A DNA stretch of 47,012 nucleotides from Galactobacter valiniphilus (GCF_003575975.1 NZ_QQXK01000029.1:1-47012); one strand, 5' to 3'. Shown: positions 9,438 to 17,775, counted from the first letter of the stretch. Notes: a model not told the origin generated them from the sequence alone. A program made the numbers and translations.

Positions 9438-10166
9438 CTAGGCCGCCGGCACCTGCGGGTGGCGCACGCCGGGGTGGCCGGCCGGGATGTTCTTGAACAG
9501 TACCCAGCCCGAGACGGCCAGGCACACGAGGATCAGCGGGTACGTCAGCGCCGCCTGCGCGATGCCGAGCGCCGTGGTGGACCCGGCCAGGTAGAGCGCG
9601 CCGAAGACGAGAATGCGGACCACGTACTGGCCCACCCACACCCACGAGGCGCGCGTGTAGGCGCGCAGGAGCACGGGATCCTTGCGCCACGTGGTCTTGG
9701 TGCCGATGATCGTGCCAAGCACCACGCCCAGTAGCGGCCAGCGGATCACGTTGGCTGCCGCCCAGGCCAGCGCGCTCGCGGCATTAGAAAGCAGGCGCAG
9801 CAGGAAGAAGTCGGCGGCGTTGCCCGTGCGGCCGGCGATGAGCGCCGAGACCACCACGAGCAGCAGGCCCATGACCACGGCGCGGGGCTTGTCGCCGCGC
9901 ACGAAGCCGAGGATGGCGACCACGATGGCGCCCGCTACGGCCGCGCCGCAGGCCCACCACAGGCTGTGGTTGCTCAGCATCCAGCCCAGCACGAAGGCGA
10001 TGGGAGGCACCGACGCCTCGAGCGCGGCCTTGCCGCCGCCGAGGAGCTGGGAGAGCGACTCGCGCTGGGCCGGCTGGGTGGCCGGGGTCGCTTCACTGCC
10101 CGACGCCGCGGTGGCGGCTTCGGGGGAGTGCTCGGGTTCGCGCTGGGGGGCAGGGCTCGCGCTCAT
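9438..10166 (-). CDS. DUF3159 family membrane protein
   Basis: 242 residues. A 35-residue polar N-terminus is followed by five or six membrane segments. QLLGGGKAALEASVPPIAFVLGW and FLLRLLSNAASALAWAAANVIRWPLLGVVLG are typical of the actinobacterial DUF3159 family. Function is unknown; some members are annotated near potassium-uptake or OB-fold proteins, which is not the case here. ATG at 10166 has TAGAAT ending six bases upstream and no Shine-Dalgarno site. Confidence 0.82.
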   Translation of the reverse strand: MSASPAPQREPEHSPEAATAASGSEATPATQPAQRESLSQLLGGGKAALEASVPPIAFVLGWMLSNHSLWWACGAAVAGAIVVAILGFVRGDKPRAVVMGLLLVVVSALIAGRTGNAADFFLLRLLSNAASALAWAAANVIRWPLLGVVLGTIIGTKTTWRKDPVLLRAYTRASWVWVGQYVVRILVFGALYLAGSTTALGIAQAALTYPLILVCLAVSGWVLFKNIPAGHPGVRHPQVPAA

Positions 10167-10172
10167 GCCGCC

Positions 10173-10178
10173 ATTCTA
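10173..10178 (-). promoter_or_regulatory. -10-like TAGAAT, 6 nt before ATG of the DUF3159 gene
   Basis: A near-consensus -10 hexamer in a locally AT-richer stretch (AAATAGAATGG). It predicts a leaderless transcript. Confidence 0.55.
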
Positions 10179-10230
10179 TTTGGCTACGGCCGTGTACCGA
10201 AAAGCCGTGGCCGGGCTCACCCGGGCTGGG

Positions 10231-10293
10231 CTCCACGCGATTCCTTCAATTCCACGCGGGGATCGCAGTGGAGCTGAAGGATGCGTGTGGAGC
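10231..10293 (-). terminator. Long imperfect hairpin after rpmJ
   Basis: 26-base arms 10231-10256 and 10268-10293 pair with a few mismatches and G-T wobbles around an 11-base loop. It begins 7 bases after the rpmJ stop, consistent with a terminator separating it from the DUF3159 gene. Confidence 0.6.
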
Positions 10294-10299
10294 GGCCCC

Positions 10300-10422
10300 T
10301 TAGCCCTGGCGGGCCTTAAGGCGGGGGTGGAGCTTGTTGATGACCATGGTCTTGCCGCGGCGGCGGACGACCTGGGCGCCGGGCGCCTGCTTGAGCGCGC
10401 GGAGGGAACTGCGGACCTTCAC
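10300..10422 (-). CDS. rpmJ: Ribosomal protein bL36, cysteine-free (zinc-independent) paralogue
   Basis: 40 residues, [20 protein letters not shown] followed by [20 protein letters not shown]. This is the B-type bL36 of the large ribosomal subunit. The zinc ribbon Cys/His ligands of the normal form are absent, so it is the C-minus paralogue that replaces the zinc form when zinc is scarce. GTG at 10422 has a perfect AAGGAGG six bases upstream; the longer open frame from 10500 is not needed. A Zur-box-like element lies immediately upstream. The zinc-type rpmJ expected in the ribosomal operon is not in this window. Confidence 0.9.
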   Translation of the reverse strand: MKVRSSLRALKQAPGAQVVRRRGKTMVINKLHPRLKARQG

Positions 10423-10436
10423 GAGGGCCTCCTTGT

Positions 10437-10451
10437 TGAGAATCGTTCTTG
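10437..10451 (-). promoter_or_regulatory. Possible Zur operator upstream of rpmJ
   Basis: TGAGAATCGTTCTTG contains the symmetric core AGAAnnnTTCT and matches about 10 of 15 positions of the actinobacterial Zur consensus as remembered (TGAAAATCATTTTCA). It sits just upstream of the rpmJ ribosome-binding site, as in other cysteine-free bL36 genes under zinc control. Similarity is by eye only. Confidence 0.45.
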
Positions 10452-10504
10452 TTAGTGATCTCAACGCGGGGAGGCTTCCGCAGTATTCCCATCCGGGCAT
10501 GGAC

Positions 10505-11692
10505 TCAGAGCGCGAGCGGCAGGTTCCCCCGCCCGCTGACGCGGATCTCGGTGAGGCCCTGCCAGGCCGCGGCCTGGCGCAGGAGTCTCGCCGCGACGTC
10601 GGGCGTTTGCAGGGGTGCGCCCGGCTCCTGCCAGGCGGCCTGGACGAGGAGCGCGCCGGCGGCGCGGTCCGCCTTCAAGTCGATGCGCCCGGCGAGGCGG
10701 CCGCCGACCATGAGCGGGAGGCAGTAGTAGCCGAAGACGCGCTTGGGGGCCGGCGTGTAGATCTCGATGCGGTAGTGGAAGTCCCACAGGCGCTCGGCAC
10801 GCGGGCGGAACCAGACGAGCGGGTCGAAGGGCGTGAGCAGGGCGTCGGGTGCCAGGCGCGCCGGGAGCTTGGCGTCGCGGTGCATCCAGGCAGCCTCCGG
10901 CTTGCCGCCGCGCGTGGTCCACCCCTGGACGGCGACCGGGACGAGGACGCCCTCCTCCTGGAGCTGGGCGACCTGGCTCTTGACGGTGCTCGGCTTGAAG
11001 CGGTGGTAGTCGGCGAGGTCCGCCAGGGTGCCGACGCCGAGGCTGCGCGCCGCGCGCTCGAGGAGGGTGAGCTTAGCGCTGTCCGCGTCCACCTCGCCGA
11101 GGGCCTCGCGCGGCAGGACGTCCTCGGCCAGCCCGTAGACGCGCTGGAAGCCCTTGCGGCCGGCCACCGCCACCTCACCGGTCGCGAAGAGCATCTCGAC
11201 GGCGCGCTTGGTCTCGCTCCAGCCCCACCACGTGCCGCGGCCTGCGCGGGGCTCGTGTTCGAGGGAGTTGGCGGTCTGCGGGCCCTCGTCGCGAAGTCGC
11301 TCCTTCACGCGGGCCGCGGCCGGGGCGAGCTCCTCGGCCAGCCCGGCGTAGCGCTCGCGGAAGCGGGCCATGCGCGGGGCGAACAGGGGGCGGTCCTCGA
11401 CGGGGAGGAGCGCCGCCTCGTGCGCCCAGTACTCGGTGTAGCGCCCGCTCTCCCAGAGTTCCTTGTCCAGGGCCGCGTGCTCGTAGACGCCGTGGCGGGA
11501 GTGCACCGGCATGTAGTGGCTGCGGCTAAAGACGGTGACCGAGTCGATCTGCAGCACGTGCAGGGCGCCGAGCGCGGGGTCGAACGGGCGGCGCTGGCGC
11601 AGCTTGGGGGTGCCGCCACCGAAGCCCTGGGATGCGAGGGCGATGCGGCGGGCCTGGGCCGCGGAGAGCTCGAGGGGGTGGGGCGTACTCAC
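10505..11692 (-). CDS. YcaQ/AlkX-type winged-helix DNA glycosylase
   Basis: 395 residues. [22 protein letters not shown] carries the catalytic QxD motif (QID at 48-50) of the YcaQ branch of HTH_42 proteins, which in other bacteria unhook interstrand DNA crosslinks and excise alkylated bases. The C-terminal [23 protein letters not shown] is also family-typical. GTG at 11692 is chosen because TACCCT ends seven bases before it. An apparent longer start at 11815 would begin inside a 24-bp perfect hairpin and is rejected. Lies divergent from the small gene at 11877. Confidence 0.88.
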   Translation of the reverse strand: MSTPHPLELSAAQARRIALASQGFGGGTPKLRQRRPFDPALGALHVLQIDSVTVFSRSHYMPVHSRHGVYEHAALDKELWESGRYTEYWAHEAALLPVEDRPLFAPRMARFRERYAGLAEELAPAAARVKERLRDEGPQTANSLEHEPRAGRGTWWGWSETKRAVEMLFATGEVAVAGRKGFQRVYGLAEDVLPREALGEVDADSAKLTLLERAARSLGVGTLADLADYHRFKPSTVKSQVAQLQEEGVLVPVAVQGWTTRGGKPEAAWMHRDAKLPARLAPDALLTPFDPLVWFRPRAERLWDFHYRIEIYTPAPKRVFGYYCLPLMVGGRLAGRIDLKADRAAGALLVQAAWQEPGAPLQTPDVAARLLRQAAAWQGLTEIRVSGRGNLPLAL

Positions 11693-11699
11693 TCTCGGA

Positions 11700-11705
11700 A
11701 GGGTA
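11700..11705 (-). promoter_or_regulatory. -10-like TACCCT, 7 nt before GTG of the YcaQ-type gene
   Basis: Minus strand GGTACCCT, seven bases, then GTG. It predicts a leaderless transcript. Confidence 0.45.
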
Positions 11706-11765
11706 CCGAAGGGGGCCGACGTCGCGGCGAGCGGGGGGTGAGGCAGGGAGGTTCTGCAGCACCGG

Positions 11766-11821
11766 CTTGGAGTGCGAAATGCGCTCAAGAGGACCCGCTT
11801 GAGCGCATTTCGCACTCCAAG
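11766..11821. repeat. 24-bp perfect inverted repeat in a divergent promoter region
   Basis: Arms 11766-11789 and 11798-11821 are exact complements (CTTGGAGTGCGAAATGCGCT then CAAG) around the 8-base loop AGGACCCG. It lies upstream of both flanking genes, 74 bases from the YcaQ start and 56 from the next ATG. It therefore cannot be the terminator of either of them. Confidence 0.9.
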
Positions 11822-11876
11822 TTGTTGGAGTCAGGCCCCCTTGCCCCTCGCGCACGGCGCCGGAGAGAATCCCGGC

Positions 11877-12095
11877 ATGGGATCGCCCGGTGGATTCGAG
11901 TTTCGCGTGCGCGGCGAGGACGTCGTCATCACGCACCACGGCAAGCCAGCCACGGTGCTGCGGGGGCGAAGGGCCGCGGAGTTCCTCGACGACGCACAGC
12001 GCGGCGATGCGCAGGAGCTCATGGCCCGCGTCACGGGCAACTACCGCCGCGGCAACGAGCGCACGGCCAAGCAGCACCCGCGCAACCGGGCCTAG
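11877..12095 (+). CDS. Small conserved-looking hypothetical protein
   Basis: 72 residues: FEFRVRGEDVVITHHGKPAT is followed by VLRGRRAAEFLDDAQ, then GDAQELMARVTGNYRRGNER and a basic tail. The first half resembles the beta-strand/helix of Phd/YefM-like antitoxins (VVITHHGKPATVLRG), but no toxin gene is adjacent and the C-terminus is different. It may instead be a stand-alone actinobacterial orphan family. ATG at 11877 follows GGAGAG at nine bases; the same bases could act as a GAGAAT -10 box. Confidence 0.65.
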   Translation: MGSPGGFEFRVRGEDVVITHHGKPATVLRGRRAAEFLDDAQRGDAQELMARVTGNYRRGNERTAKQHPRNRA

Positions 12096-12165
12096 GGTGC
12101 GCCCGACCCGTCCGCCCGGCGTCACCACGCGCCGTCGTGCACCTGCCAACAAAACGCGCGGGGAC

Positions 12166-13737
12166 CTAGCGGTCCAGCGTCACGGTGCGCAGATCCAAAC
12201 GCCGCAGCACCCGGTCCACGGCCTCGGGGTCCATGCCCTTCTGCTTGCGGGCGGCGAGCACCTCGCGGCGCGCTGCGTCCATGGCCTCGTGCTGGACGGC
12301 GTCCATGGCCTCCAGCACAGCCTTGATCTTGAGCATCTTCTCCGGGTCGTCGGAGTAGTCGGCCTCGAGGATCGAGTGCAGGGAGGAGAGGCGGCGCTCC
12401 AGGGCGGCGCGGCGCTTCTCGGGCAGTGCGGCGGCCGCCTCGGAGTTGCGGATCGTCTCGATGGCGACGCGCTCGGCGCGGCGGGCGAGCTGGCGCTCCT
12501 GGCGTGCCTCCTCGGCGTCGTGCACGGCGAGCTTGAGCGACTTCATGAGGCTCGGCAGCGTCAGGCCGGGCAACACGAGGGTCACGAGCAGCACGCCGGC
12601 CGCCGCGGTGACGATGAAGTTGCGGTCGGGGAACGCGTCCCCGGCGTTGGTCGTGAGCGGGAGGGCGAGCGCGAGGGCCAGCGTGGCCAGGCCGCGCATG
12701 CCGCACCACGTCAGGACCAGCACGTCCTTCATGGAGCCGGGCGTGCGCGCCTTGGACTCCGTGCCCCCGAACTTGTAGATGAGCCAGAACCACGCGAAGC
12801 GCACCAGCACCACCACGACGCAGACGGCGATCACGCCGGGGATGAAGCGCAGGATGTCGCGCCCCTCGTCCTGCAGCACGTACCGCATCTCCATGCCGAC
12901 CAGGCCGAACGCGGCGCCCGTGGTGAGCAGCTCCACGACGGCCCAGAAGGACTGTCGCGTGAGGCGTTCCTGCGAGTCCTGGGCGCGGGCGCGGCGGCCC
13001 ATCTCCAGGGCGGTGACGACCACGGCCACGACGCCGGAGGCGTGCACCTCCTCGGCCAGGATGTAGACGGCGTACGGCGCCACGATGGTCACGGCGGAGC
13101 GGGCCACCATGTTTGGCACGAAGCGGTTGAGCCAGCCGACCAGCCACGCGACCACGAAGCCGAGCACCACGGCGATCGCGGCGCTCATGATGAACTGCAG
13201 CACGAGCCACGCGTCCACGCCCGTGCCCTTGACGGTGGCCTGCACGGCGACGGTGTAGATGACGATCGCGATCGCGTCGTTGAAGAGGCCCTCGGTCTGC
13301 AGCAGGGCCAGCAGGCGCCGCGGCATGGAGACCTTGCCGGCCACGGATTCCACGGCGACCGGATCCGGCGGCGCCACGAGCGCGCCGAGGGCGAGGGCGC
13401 CCGTGAAGGTCAGGGTCGGGACGATCCAGTTCGCCACGCCGGCCACCGCAAACGCGGTGACGGCCACGAGGGCCACGGCGAGCAGGATGAGCGACTTCCA
13501 GCGCACGCGGAACACTGACCAGCTGGAGCGCTGGGCGGCCGCGAAGAGCAGCGGGGGAAGGAAGATCGGGAGGATCAGTTCGGGTTCGATGTGGATTTCG
13601 GGCAGGCCGGGGACCAGCGCCAGCGCTGCCGAAAACAGCAGCATCAGCACGGGATACGGCAAGCGAAGTCGCTCGCCCACCCCCACCATGAGGACCGTGC
13701 CGAACAGCAGCGCGATCAGGAGGACCATGAATTCCAT
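12166..13737 (-). CDS. CPA1-family Na+/H+ antiporter
   Basis: 523 residues. Twelve or so membrane segments fill residues 1-410. PPDPVAVESV near 125 and EGLFNDAIAIVIY near 150 contain the Asp residues of the NhaP/NHE ion-binding core. Residues from about 420 to the end form a charged, helical cytoplasmic tail (EEARQERQLARRAERVAIE...) likely to regulate transport. Role: exchange of Na+ or K+ for H+ across the membrane. ATG at 13737; AAGGGG lies about 11 bases upstream. A GCACGACGGCG copy lies 23 bases beyond the stop. Confidence 0.92.
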   Translation of the reverse strand: MEFMVLLIALLFGTVLMVGVGERLRLPYPVLMLLFSAALALVPGLPEIHIEPELILPIFLPPLLFAAAQRSSWSVFRVRWKSLILLAVALVAVTAFAVAGVANWIVPTLTFTGALALGALVAPPDPVAVESVAGKVSMPRRLLALLQTEGLFNDAIAIVIYTVAVQATVKGTGVDAWLVLQFIMSAAIAVVLGFVVAWLVGWLNRFVPNMVARSAVTIVAPYAVYILAEEVHASGVVAVVVTALEMGRRARAQDSQERLTRQSFWAVVELLTTGAAFGLVGMEMRYVLQDEGRDILRFIPGVIAVCVVVVLVRFAWFWLIYKFGGTESKARTPGSMKDVLVLTWCGMRGLATLALALALPLTTNAGDAFPDRNFIVTAAAGVLLVTLVLPGLTLPSLMKSLKLAVHDAEEARQERQLARRAERVAIETIRNSEAAAALPEKRRAALERRLSSLHSILEADYSDDPEKMLKIKAVLEAMDAVQHEAMDAARREVLAARKQKGMDPEAVDRVLRRLDLRTVTLDR

Positions 13738-13917
13738 CAGTTATCGACCCCTTCTACCCTTGGGTCCATTCTTCCAGGTGGGGGTTTCGCCTCAGTTTCG
13801 TGACGCGCTTTCACGCGCTCGGCGCAATAAATAAGGCAGCTGGCGTAGTGCGTGGCAGGCCCGATGCACGACGGCGCGCGCTCGCCTGGGGCGCGCGGGC
13901 GCCGGCCGCGCGCGGGG

Positions 13918-14367
13918 CTAGTTCCCCTGCTTCTGCGTGCTGCAGGTGACGGGCTGACCGGGCCCCGCCGCGGCGCTGAGGAACTCGTTGCCGTCCACGC
14001 GCACCACGCAGGAGAGTGAGGTCTTGCTGCTGGCGGGGGCGGCCGTGACGTCGATGCGCGAGCCCTTCGTCACCGTGGTCTCGGTCTGCCACATCGCCGC
14101 GTCCTTGCCCTCGACCGGGGTGAGCGGGACCGTGCCCATGTTCGCGCGCACGCTGGACTTCCCCGGGGCGGGCGTCGTGTAGTAGGCCACCGCGCTGATC
14201 TGGCTCAGGTTCTCGCCCGTCGCCACGATCTTGTACGTGACGGCCTGCGCCGGGGCGTCGGAGGCCGGCTCGGAGCAGGCGGCCAGGCCGGCGAGCAGCG
14301 CGGCGGAGGCGCCAAGGACGGCCAGGGAACGGGCGGCAACGGTGGAACGGGGCACGGCGAAACGCAT
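13918..14367 (-). CDS. Lipoprotein, MmpS-like
   Basis: 149 residues with a lipoprotein signal peptide. LLAGLAAC is the lipobox, Cys at residue 31, so the mature protein is attached to the outer face of the membrane. The remaining VTYKIVATGENLSQISAVAYY ... SRIDVTAAPASSKTSLSCVVRVDG resembles the beta-sandwich of MmpS transport-accessory proteins, including the paired Cys of SLSC and the C-terminal VTC. No MmpL partner is adjacent, so the resemblance may be only structural. Confidence 0.65.
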   Translation of the reverse strand: MRFAVPRSTVAARSLAVLGASAALLAGLAACSEPASDAPAQAVTYKIVATGENLSQISAVAYYTTPAPGKSSVRANMGTVPLTPVEGKDAAMWQTETTVTKGSRIDVTAAPASSKTSLSCVVRVDGNEFLSAAAGPGQPVTCSTQKQGN

Positions 14368-14420
14368 GCCCTCCAGTCTGCCACCGAAGCCTGAACGCGG
14401 CGGCCGCCCAGGGGCGTGCT

Positions 14421-14500
14421 CGCTTTCTCACTGCCTCCGCGACTTCCTCACCCCGTCGGCGCTTTCTCACCGGGATCGGCTCGGTGAGAAGACGCGGAGG
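14421..14500. repeat. Cluster of CGCTTTCTCAC-like repeats with a hairpin
   Basis: CGCTTTCTCAC occurs at 14421 and 14460, a variant CGCGACTTCCTCAC at 14439, and the inverted form GTGAGAAGACGCG at 14485. CCTCCGCGACTTCCTCACC (14434-14452) can also pair with 14483-14500. The cluster is just after the stop at 14514 and about 55-135 bases upstream of the lipoprotein start, so it may be a terminator, an operator, or both. Confidence 0.6.
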
Positions 14501-14513
14501 GGGTGACACGTGG

Positions 14514-15422
14514 TCAGGGCAGCAGCCCCGCAGTGCGCAGCTCACCGAGCAGCCGGGCCCGCAGCTCGGCGGCCTCCTCGGCGAAGCCGCGCTGCGCCGC
14601 CACGTACGCTGCCTTGCCCTCCGGCTCCTCGATGCGGATGGGCTCGTAGCCCCAGTCGGCGAGGTCGTAAGGGGAGGCCTGCATGTCCATGGCCCGCACG
14701 CGCCAGGAGAGCTCGAAGCACTCGGCGACGAGTTCGGAGCTGACCGCCGGAAGTAGCTTGTACGCCCACTTGTAGAGGTCCATGTTGGCGTGCAGGCAGC
14801 CGGGCTGCTCGAGGTCCCGCTGCGTCTCGCGCGTCGGTTTCAGCTGGTTCAGCGGCACGGCTTCGGGGGAGTAGAAGCGGAAGGCGTCGAAGTGCGTGCA
14901 GCGGATCTGGTGCGCCTCCACGACCTCGTCCGTCCCGGCCGCCCCGAGGCGCAGCGGCAGGTAGGCGTGACGCACGCCGTGAACGTCGGAGCGATAGGTC
15001 ATGGCCCACTCGTGCAGGCCGAAGCACGCGAAGTTGCCCGGCCGAGCGGCCGTCCCCACGAGGATCGCGCCGGCGAAGCTCACCATCGAAGCACGGTCGC
15101 GCGCGAACGCCTCCACATCGGCGCACACGCCGGGCGTCCCGGCGCCGTCGGCGTCCTCGATGACCCGGTAGTGCTTCCAGGCGCCGCGCTCGGCCACGGC
15201 CTCGGCGCCCAGCAGCACCACGCCGGCGCCCGGGTGCCAGCGTTCAAGCTGGCCGGGTGTTAGCGAGTAGTACGTGAAGAGGAAGTCGTGGACCGGGTGC
15301 GGCTTCGCGGCGCTGCGGCGCTCGCGATACGGCTGCGTGAACACGGCCATCCGCTCCGCGTGGGCGGCCTCGGCGGCACGCCACTGCTCGGGCGCGAGCA
15401 GGGTGAGGGTGGCGGAGGGCAT
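14514..15422 (-). CDS. 3-methyladenine DNA glycosylase-like protein
   Basis: 302 residues. HPVHDFLFTYYSLTPGQLERWHPGAGVVL near residue 40 and CLHANMDLYKWAYKLLPAVSSELVAECFEL near 220 match an actinobacterial family usually annotated as 3-methyladenine DNA glycosylase. It is unrelated in sequence to Tag, AlkA or Mpg, and the enzymatic claim for this family rests on annotation. ATG at 15422 fits family length; no strong Shine-Dalgarno site. Divergent from the gene at 15486. Confidence 0.75.
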   Translation of the reverse strand: MPSATLTLLAPEQWRAAEAAHAERMAVFTQPYRERRSAAKPHPVHDFLFTYYSLTPGQLERWHPGAGVVLLGAEAVAERGAWKHYRVIEDADGAGTPGVCADVEAFARDRASMVSFAGAILVGTAARPGNFACFGLHEWAMTYRSDVHGVRHAYLPLRLGAAGTDEVVEAHQIRCTHFDAFRFYSPEAVPLNQLKPTRETQRDLEQPGCLHANMDLYKWAYKLLPAVSSELVAECFELSWRVRAMDMQASPYDLADWGYEPIRIEEPEGKAAYVAAQRGFAEEAAELRARLLGELRTAGLLP

Positions 15423-15485
15423 GGCATCATGATCCCATGTGGGTGGGGGACGGCCCGCACCGGGCCGCAGGGGGGAGGGGGCGGC

Positions 15486-16655
15486 ATGCTCCGCATCGTC
15501 TTCTTCGCCGCGCTCGGCCTGCTGGCGGGGGCCGGCGTGGCAACGCTCGCTGGGCCGAGCGGCGCCGGCATCTGGGCCTTCCCGACCGGGCTCACGGTGG
15601 CGATCCTCGCTGCCGTGCTGGGCGGCATCTCGCGCAGCGCCGGCTCCGGAGGGCTGGGCGGCCCTGATCCCGAACTCATCGCCGCCGCCCGCCGCGCCGA
15701 CCGCCTGGGCCTCGCTCGCGTCGACGTGTTCCACACGAGCGGCATCGAGGTGAACGGCCGCCCGCTCCTGAAGCTCGAGGTCACGGTCCTGCCCCGCAGC
15801 CGCGCCCCGTTCCGCACCACGGCCAGGCCCCTCGTCTCCCCGCTGCTCGCCGGGCGGTATGCACCCGGCTCGCTTCACGTCGTCGCGCTCCTCACGCCCG
15901 ACGGCGCCGAGCTGGCCTTCCTGGACGACGACCCGTCCCAGCCGCCGTGGGCCCGCATGCGGGTGCCCGAGGCGAGCGGCGTGGGTGCGCCGGTCGCCCC
16001 ACGCCGGGGCAAGATCCGCCCGGACGGGACCGTCCGGCGCCCGCTGCTGAGCGGATCGGGCGGCGGGCTGTGGTGGCGCGCCCCGTTGTATCTGCTGGCC
16101 TTTGCAGCCGGCGCGGTGGCGGTGATCTACCCGTACCGGGCGGCGGTGGTGCAGAGTGCGCAGTCACTGCGGGCCGGCGACGGTCTGCACCCCAATCTGC
16201 TCCACGAGCCCCATCTGAGCCAGGGGATCCGGGAGCTCGCGAACCGCTCGGGCTCGCCCGTCGCGAGCGAGGTGGTGGTGCGGGCCGAACGCATCGACGC
16301 CGAGATCCCTCTCGTGCCCGGGCAGAAGGCAAGCGACGACTGGGCCTACGCCCGCGGCAGCGTGGATCACCGCGGCGCCTCCACCATCCAACCCGAGCGC
16401 GCCCAGGAGCAGTTCAGGCTCGATGCGGTGGCGTGGGACAAGCTGGAGCCGCTCGTGGAGCGGGCCGCCCGCGAGTCGGGCCTGCCGATCGAGAGCGCCC
16501 TCGTCTCCGTGCGACGGAACGCGAATACCGATATCGAGACCGAGTCGTTTGGGCGCCAGGTGGGGCCCGTCAAGATCACGATCGTCCTGCGCAACGACTA
16601 CGGCAGCGCCTTCTTCACGGCGGACGCGAAGGGCGGCTCGTTCAAGCAGCGCTGA
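15486..16655 (+). CDS. Membrane protein of unknown function
   Basis: 389 residues. Two N-terminal membrane segments (residues 3-22 and 30-50) are followed by a soluble region of about 150 residues (SHOCT-like position but no recognised motif). A third segment, APLYLLAFAAGAVAVIYPYRAAVV, lies near residue 205. A polar, probably extracellular C-terminal domain ends at SFKQR. Purine-rich GGGGGGAGGGGG precedes the ATG. No family is recognised. Convergent with the methyltransferase gene. Confidence 0.75.
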   Translation: MLRIVFFAALGLLAGAGVATLAGPSGAGIWAFPTGLTVAILAAVLGGISRSAGSGGLGGPDPELIAAARRADRLGLARVDVFHTSGIEVNGRPLLKLEVTVLPRSRAPFRTTARPLVSPLLAGRYAPGSLHVVALLTPDGAELAFLDDDPSQPPWARMRVPEASGVGAPVAPRRGKIRPDGTVRRPLLSGSGGGLWWRAPLYLLAFAAGAVAVIYPYRAAVVQSAQSLRAGDGLHPNLLHEPHLSQGIRELANRSGSPVASEVVVRAERIDAEIPLVPGQKASDDWAYARGSVDHRGASTIQPERAQEQFRLDAVAWDKLEPLVERAARESGLPIESALVSVRRNANTDIETESFGRQVGPVKITIVLRNDYGSAFFTADAKGGSFKQR

Positions 16656-16694
16656 GCGTGCTGAGCGGGCTGAGCGGGCTGAGCGGGCTGAGCC
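16651..16694. repeat. Tandem 9-bp repeat GCTGAGCGG, about 5 copies
   Basis: The units run from the last codons of the membrane protein gene into the 65-base gap before the convergent methyltransferase stop. The first copy has a T variant and the last is truncated. Copy number could vary between strains without affecting either protein, since the stop TGA lies in the first unit. Confidence 0.9.
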
Positions 16695-16720
16695 GGCGGC
16701 GCGCCAGCGCCCGCTCCGGT

Positions 16721-17575
16721 TCACTCGGGCCTGCGCGCAACGAGCGTGAGCGTGAGGGGGAGCGACGCCGCGGCGTCGCCTTCCAGCACGTAGTCGCCGG
16801 CCGCGTCCCGCGGCATGCCGGGGAAGATCTCCCACGGGATCGAGCGTCCCTCGTCCATGAACTCGAGGCGCAGCCCAGCGCCGATCAGCGCGTTGACCGT
16901 CTCGGAGATCGGGTGGGACCACTCGTAGGTGACGGAGTGGTTCACCTCGCCGGGGCCCGCGTAGGTCGTCGAATCGTCCCAGCGTTCGGCCTCGGGGCCG
17001 CGGAAGTACCTGAAGCGCGGGGTGAGCCGCTCGGGCTGATCCGGGTCGAAGGTCAGCGCGAAGGGGTGCGAGTCGCGGAAGTAGAAGACCCCGCCCGGGC
17101 GGAGGAGGGCGTGGATCTCGCGGGCCCACGCCTCGAGGTCGTCGAGCCAACCGATGGTGCCGATGGAGGTGTAGACCACGTCAACCTGCCCTCCCACGGC
17201 CGCCGCGGCGTCGTACACGCTCGCCTGCACGAAGCGGGCGTCCGCGCCCGCGGCGCGGGCCAGCTCGGTGGCCGCCGCGACGGCCCGCGCGGAGAAGTCC
17301 ACGCCGATCACGCTGGCGCCGCGCCGGGCCAGGGACACCGAATCGGTGCCGATGTGGCACTGCAGGTGAACCAGGCTTTGCCCCGTCAGCGGCCCGGCGA
17401 AGCGCTCCAGCACCGGCGCGTCCTGCGCCACCACGGTGGAGAGGTGGGCCGGGTCCTCGAAGGCCGCGAGGCCGTAGTGCTCCAGGTGCAGCGGGACGCG
17501 GTCGTCCCAATTGGCCCGGTTGGCGGCATAGGCCGCCTCCGGATCCACCTCTTCGTAGCGGAACTCCTCGGTCAC
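16721..17575 (-). CDS. Class I SAM-dependent methyltransferase
   Basis: 284 residues. LVHLQCHIGTDSVSLARRGASVIGVDFSARAV around residue 65 is SAM motif I with the acidic end of beta 2, and VDVVYTSIGTIGWLDDLEAWARE near 130 is motif II/III. FRDSHPFAL and the C-terminal SIPWEIFPGMP are typical of a broad methyltransferase group of unassigned substrate. GTG at 17575 has AGGAGG five bases upstream. Stands alone between the aspA-side hairpin and a convergent gene. Confidence 0.88.
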   Translation of the reverse strand: MTEEFRYEEVDPEAAYAANRANWDDRVPLHLEHYGLAAFEDPAHLSTVVAQDAPVLERFAGPLTGQSLVHLQCHIGTDSVSLARRGASVIGVDFSARAVAAATELARAAGADARFVQASVYDAAAAVGGQVDVVYTSIGTIGWLDDLEAWAREIHALLRPGGVFYFRDSHPFALTFDPDQPERLTPRFRYFRGPEAERWDDSTTYAGPGEVNHSVTYEWSHPISETVNALIGAGLRLEFMDEGRSIPWEIFPGMPRDAAGDYVLEGDAAASLPLTLTLVARRPE

Positions 17576-17672
17576 GGCGCCTCCTGGAAGCTGTCGGGAA
17601 CCCCATCCCACCACGCGCCGAGTGCGCGAACCCGGCCCCGCGCCGTCGGGCCCTCCCGAGCCCACCAACGCC

Positions 17673-17736
17673 AAACGGCGCGATCGCTTCAGAACGGCCC
17701 GAAGACTGCGGCAGTTCTGAAGCGATCGCGCCGTTT
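17673..17736. repeat. Perfect 23-bp hairpin, copy A of a dispersed palindromic repeat
   Basis: Arms 17673-17695 and 17714-17736 are exact complements containing GATCGCTTCAGAAC, with an 18-base loop. It lies 40 bases after the aspA stop and can terminate aspA. Copy B in opposite orientation is at 45402-45461. Confidence 0.92.
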
Positions 17737-17775
17737 CAGCGCGGGGCGCGCGGGGCGCGCGGGGCGCGGCGGGGA

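Noticed and set aside
11693-11815. Longer start of the YcaQ-type gene at 11815
   Set aside because: It would begin inside the 24-bp hairpin, and the same peptide start appears on both strands because the DNA is palindromic.
11877-12095. Antitoxin of a toxin-antitoxin pair
   Set aside because: Some likeness to Phd-type strands, but no toxin gene lies on either side and the C-terminal half does not fit.
16651-16694. CRISPR-like repeats
   Set aside because: Contiguous 9-bp units without spacers; no cas genes in the window.
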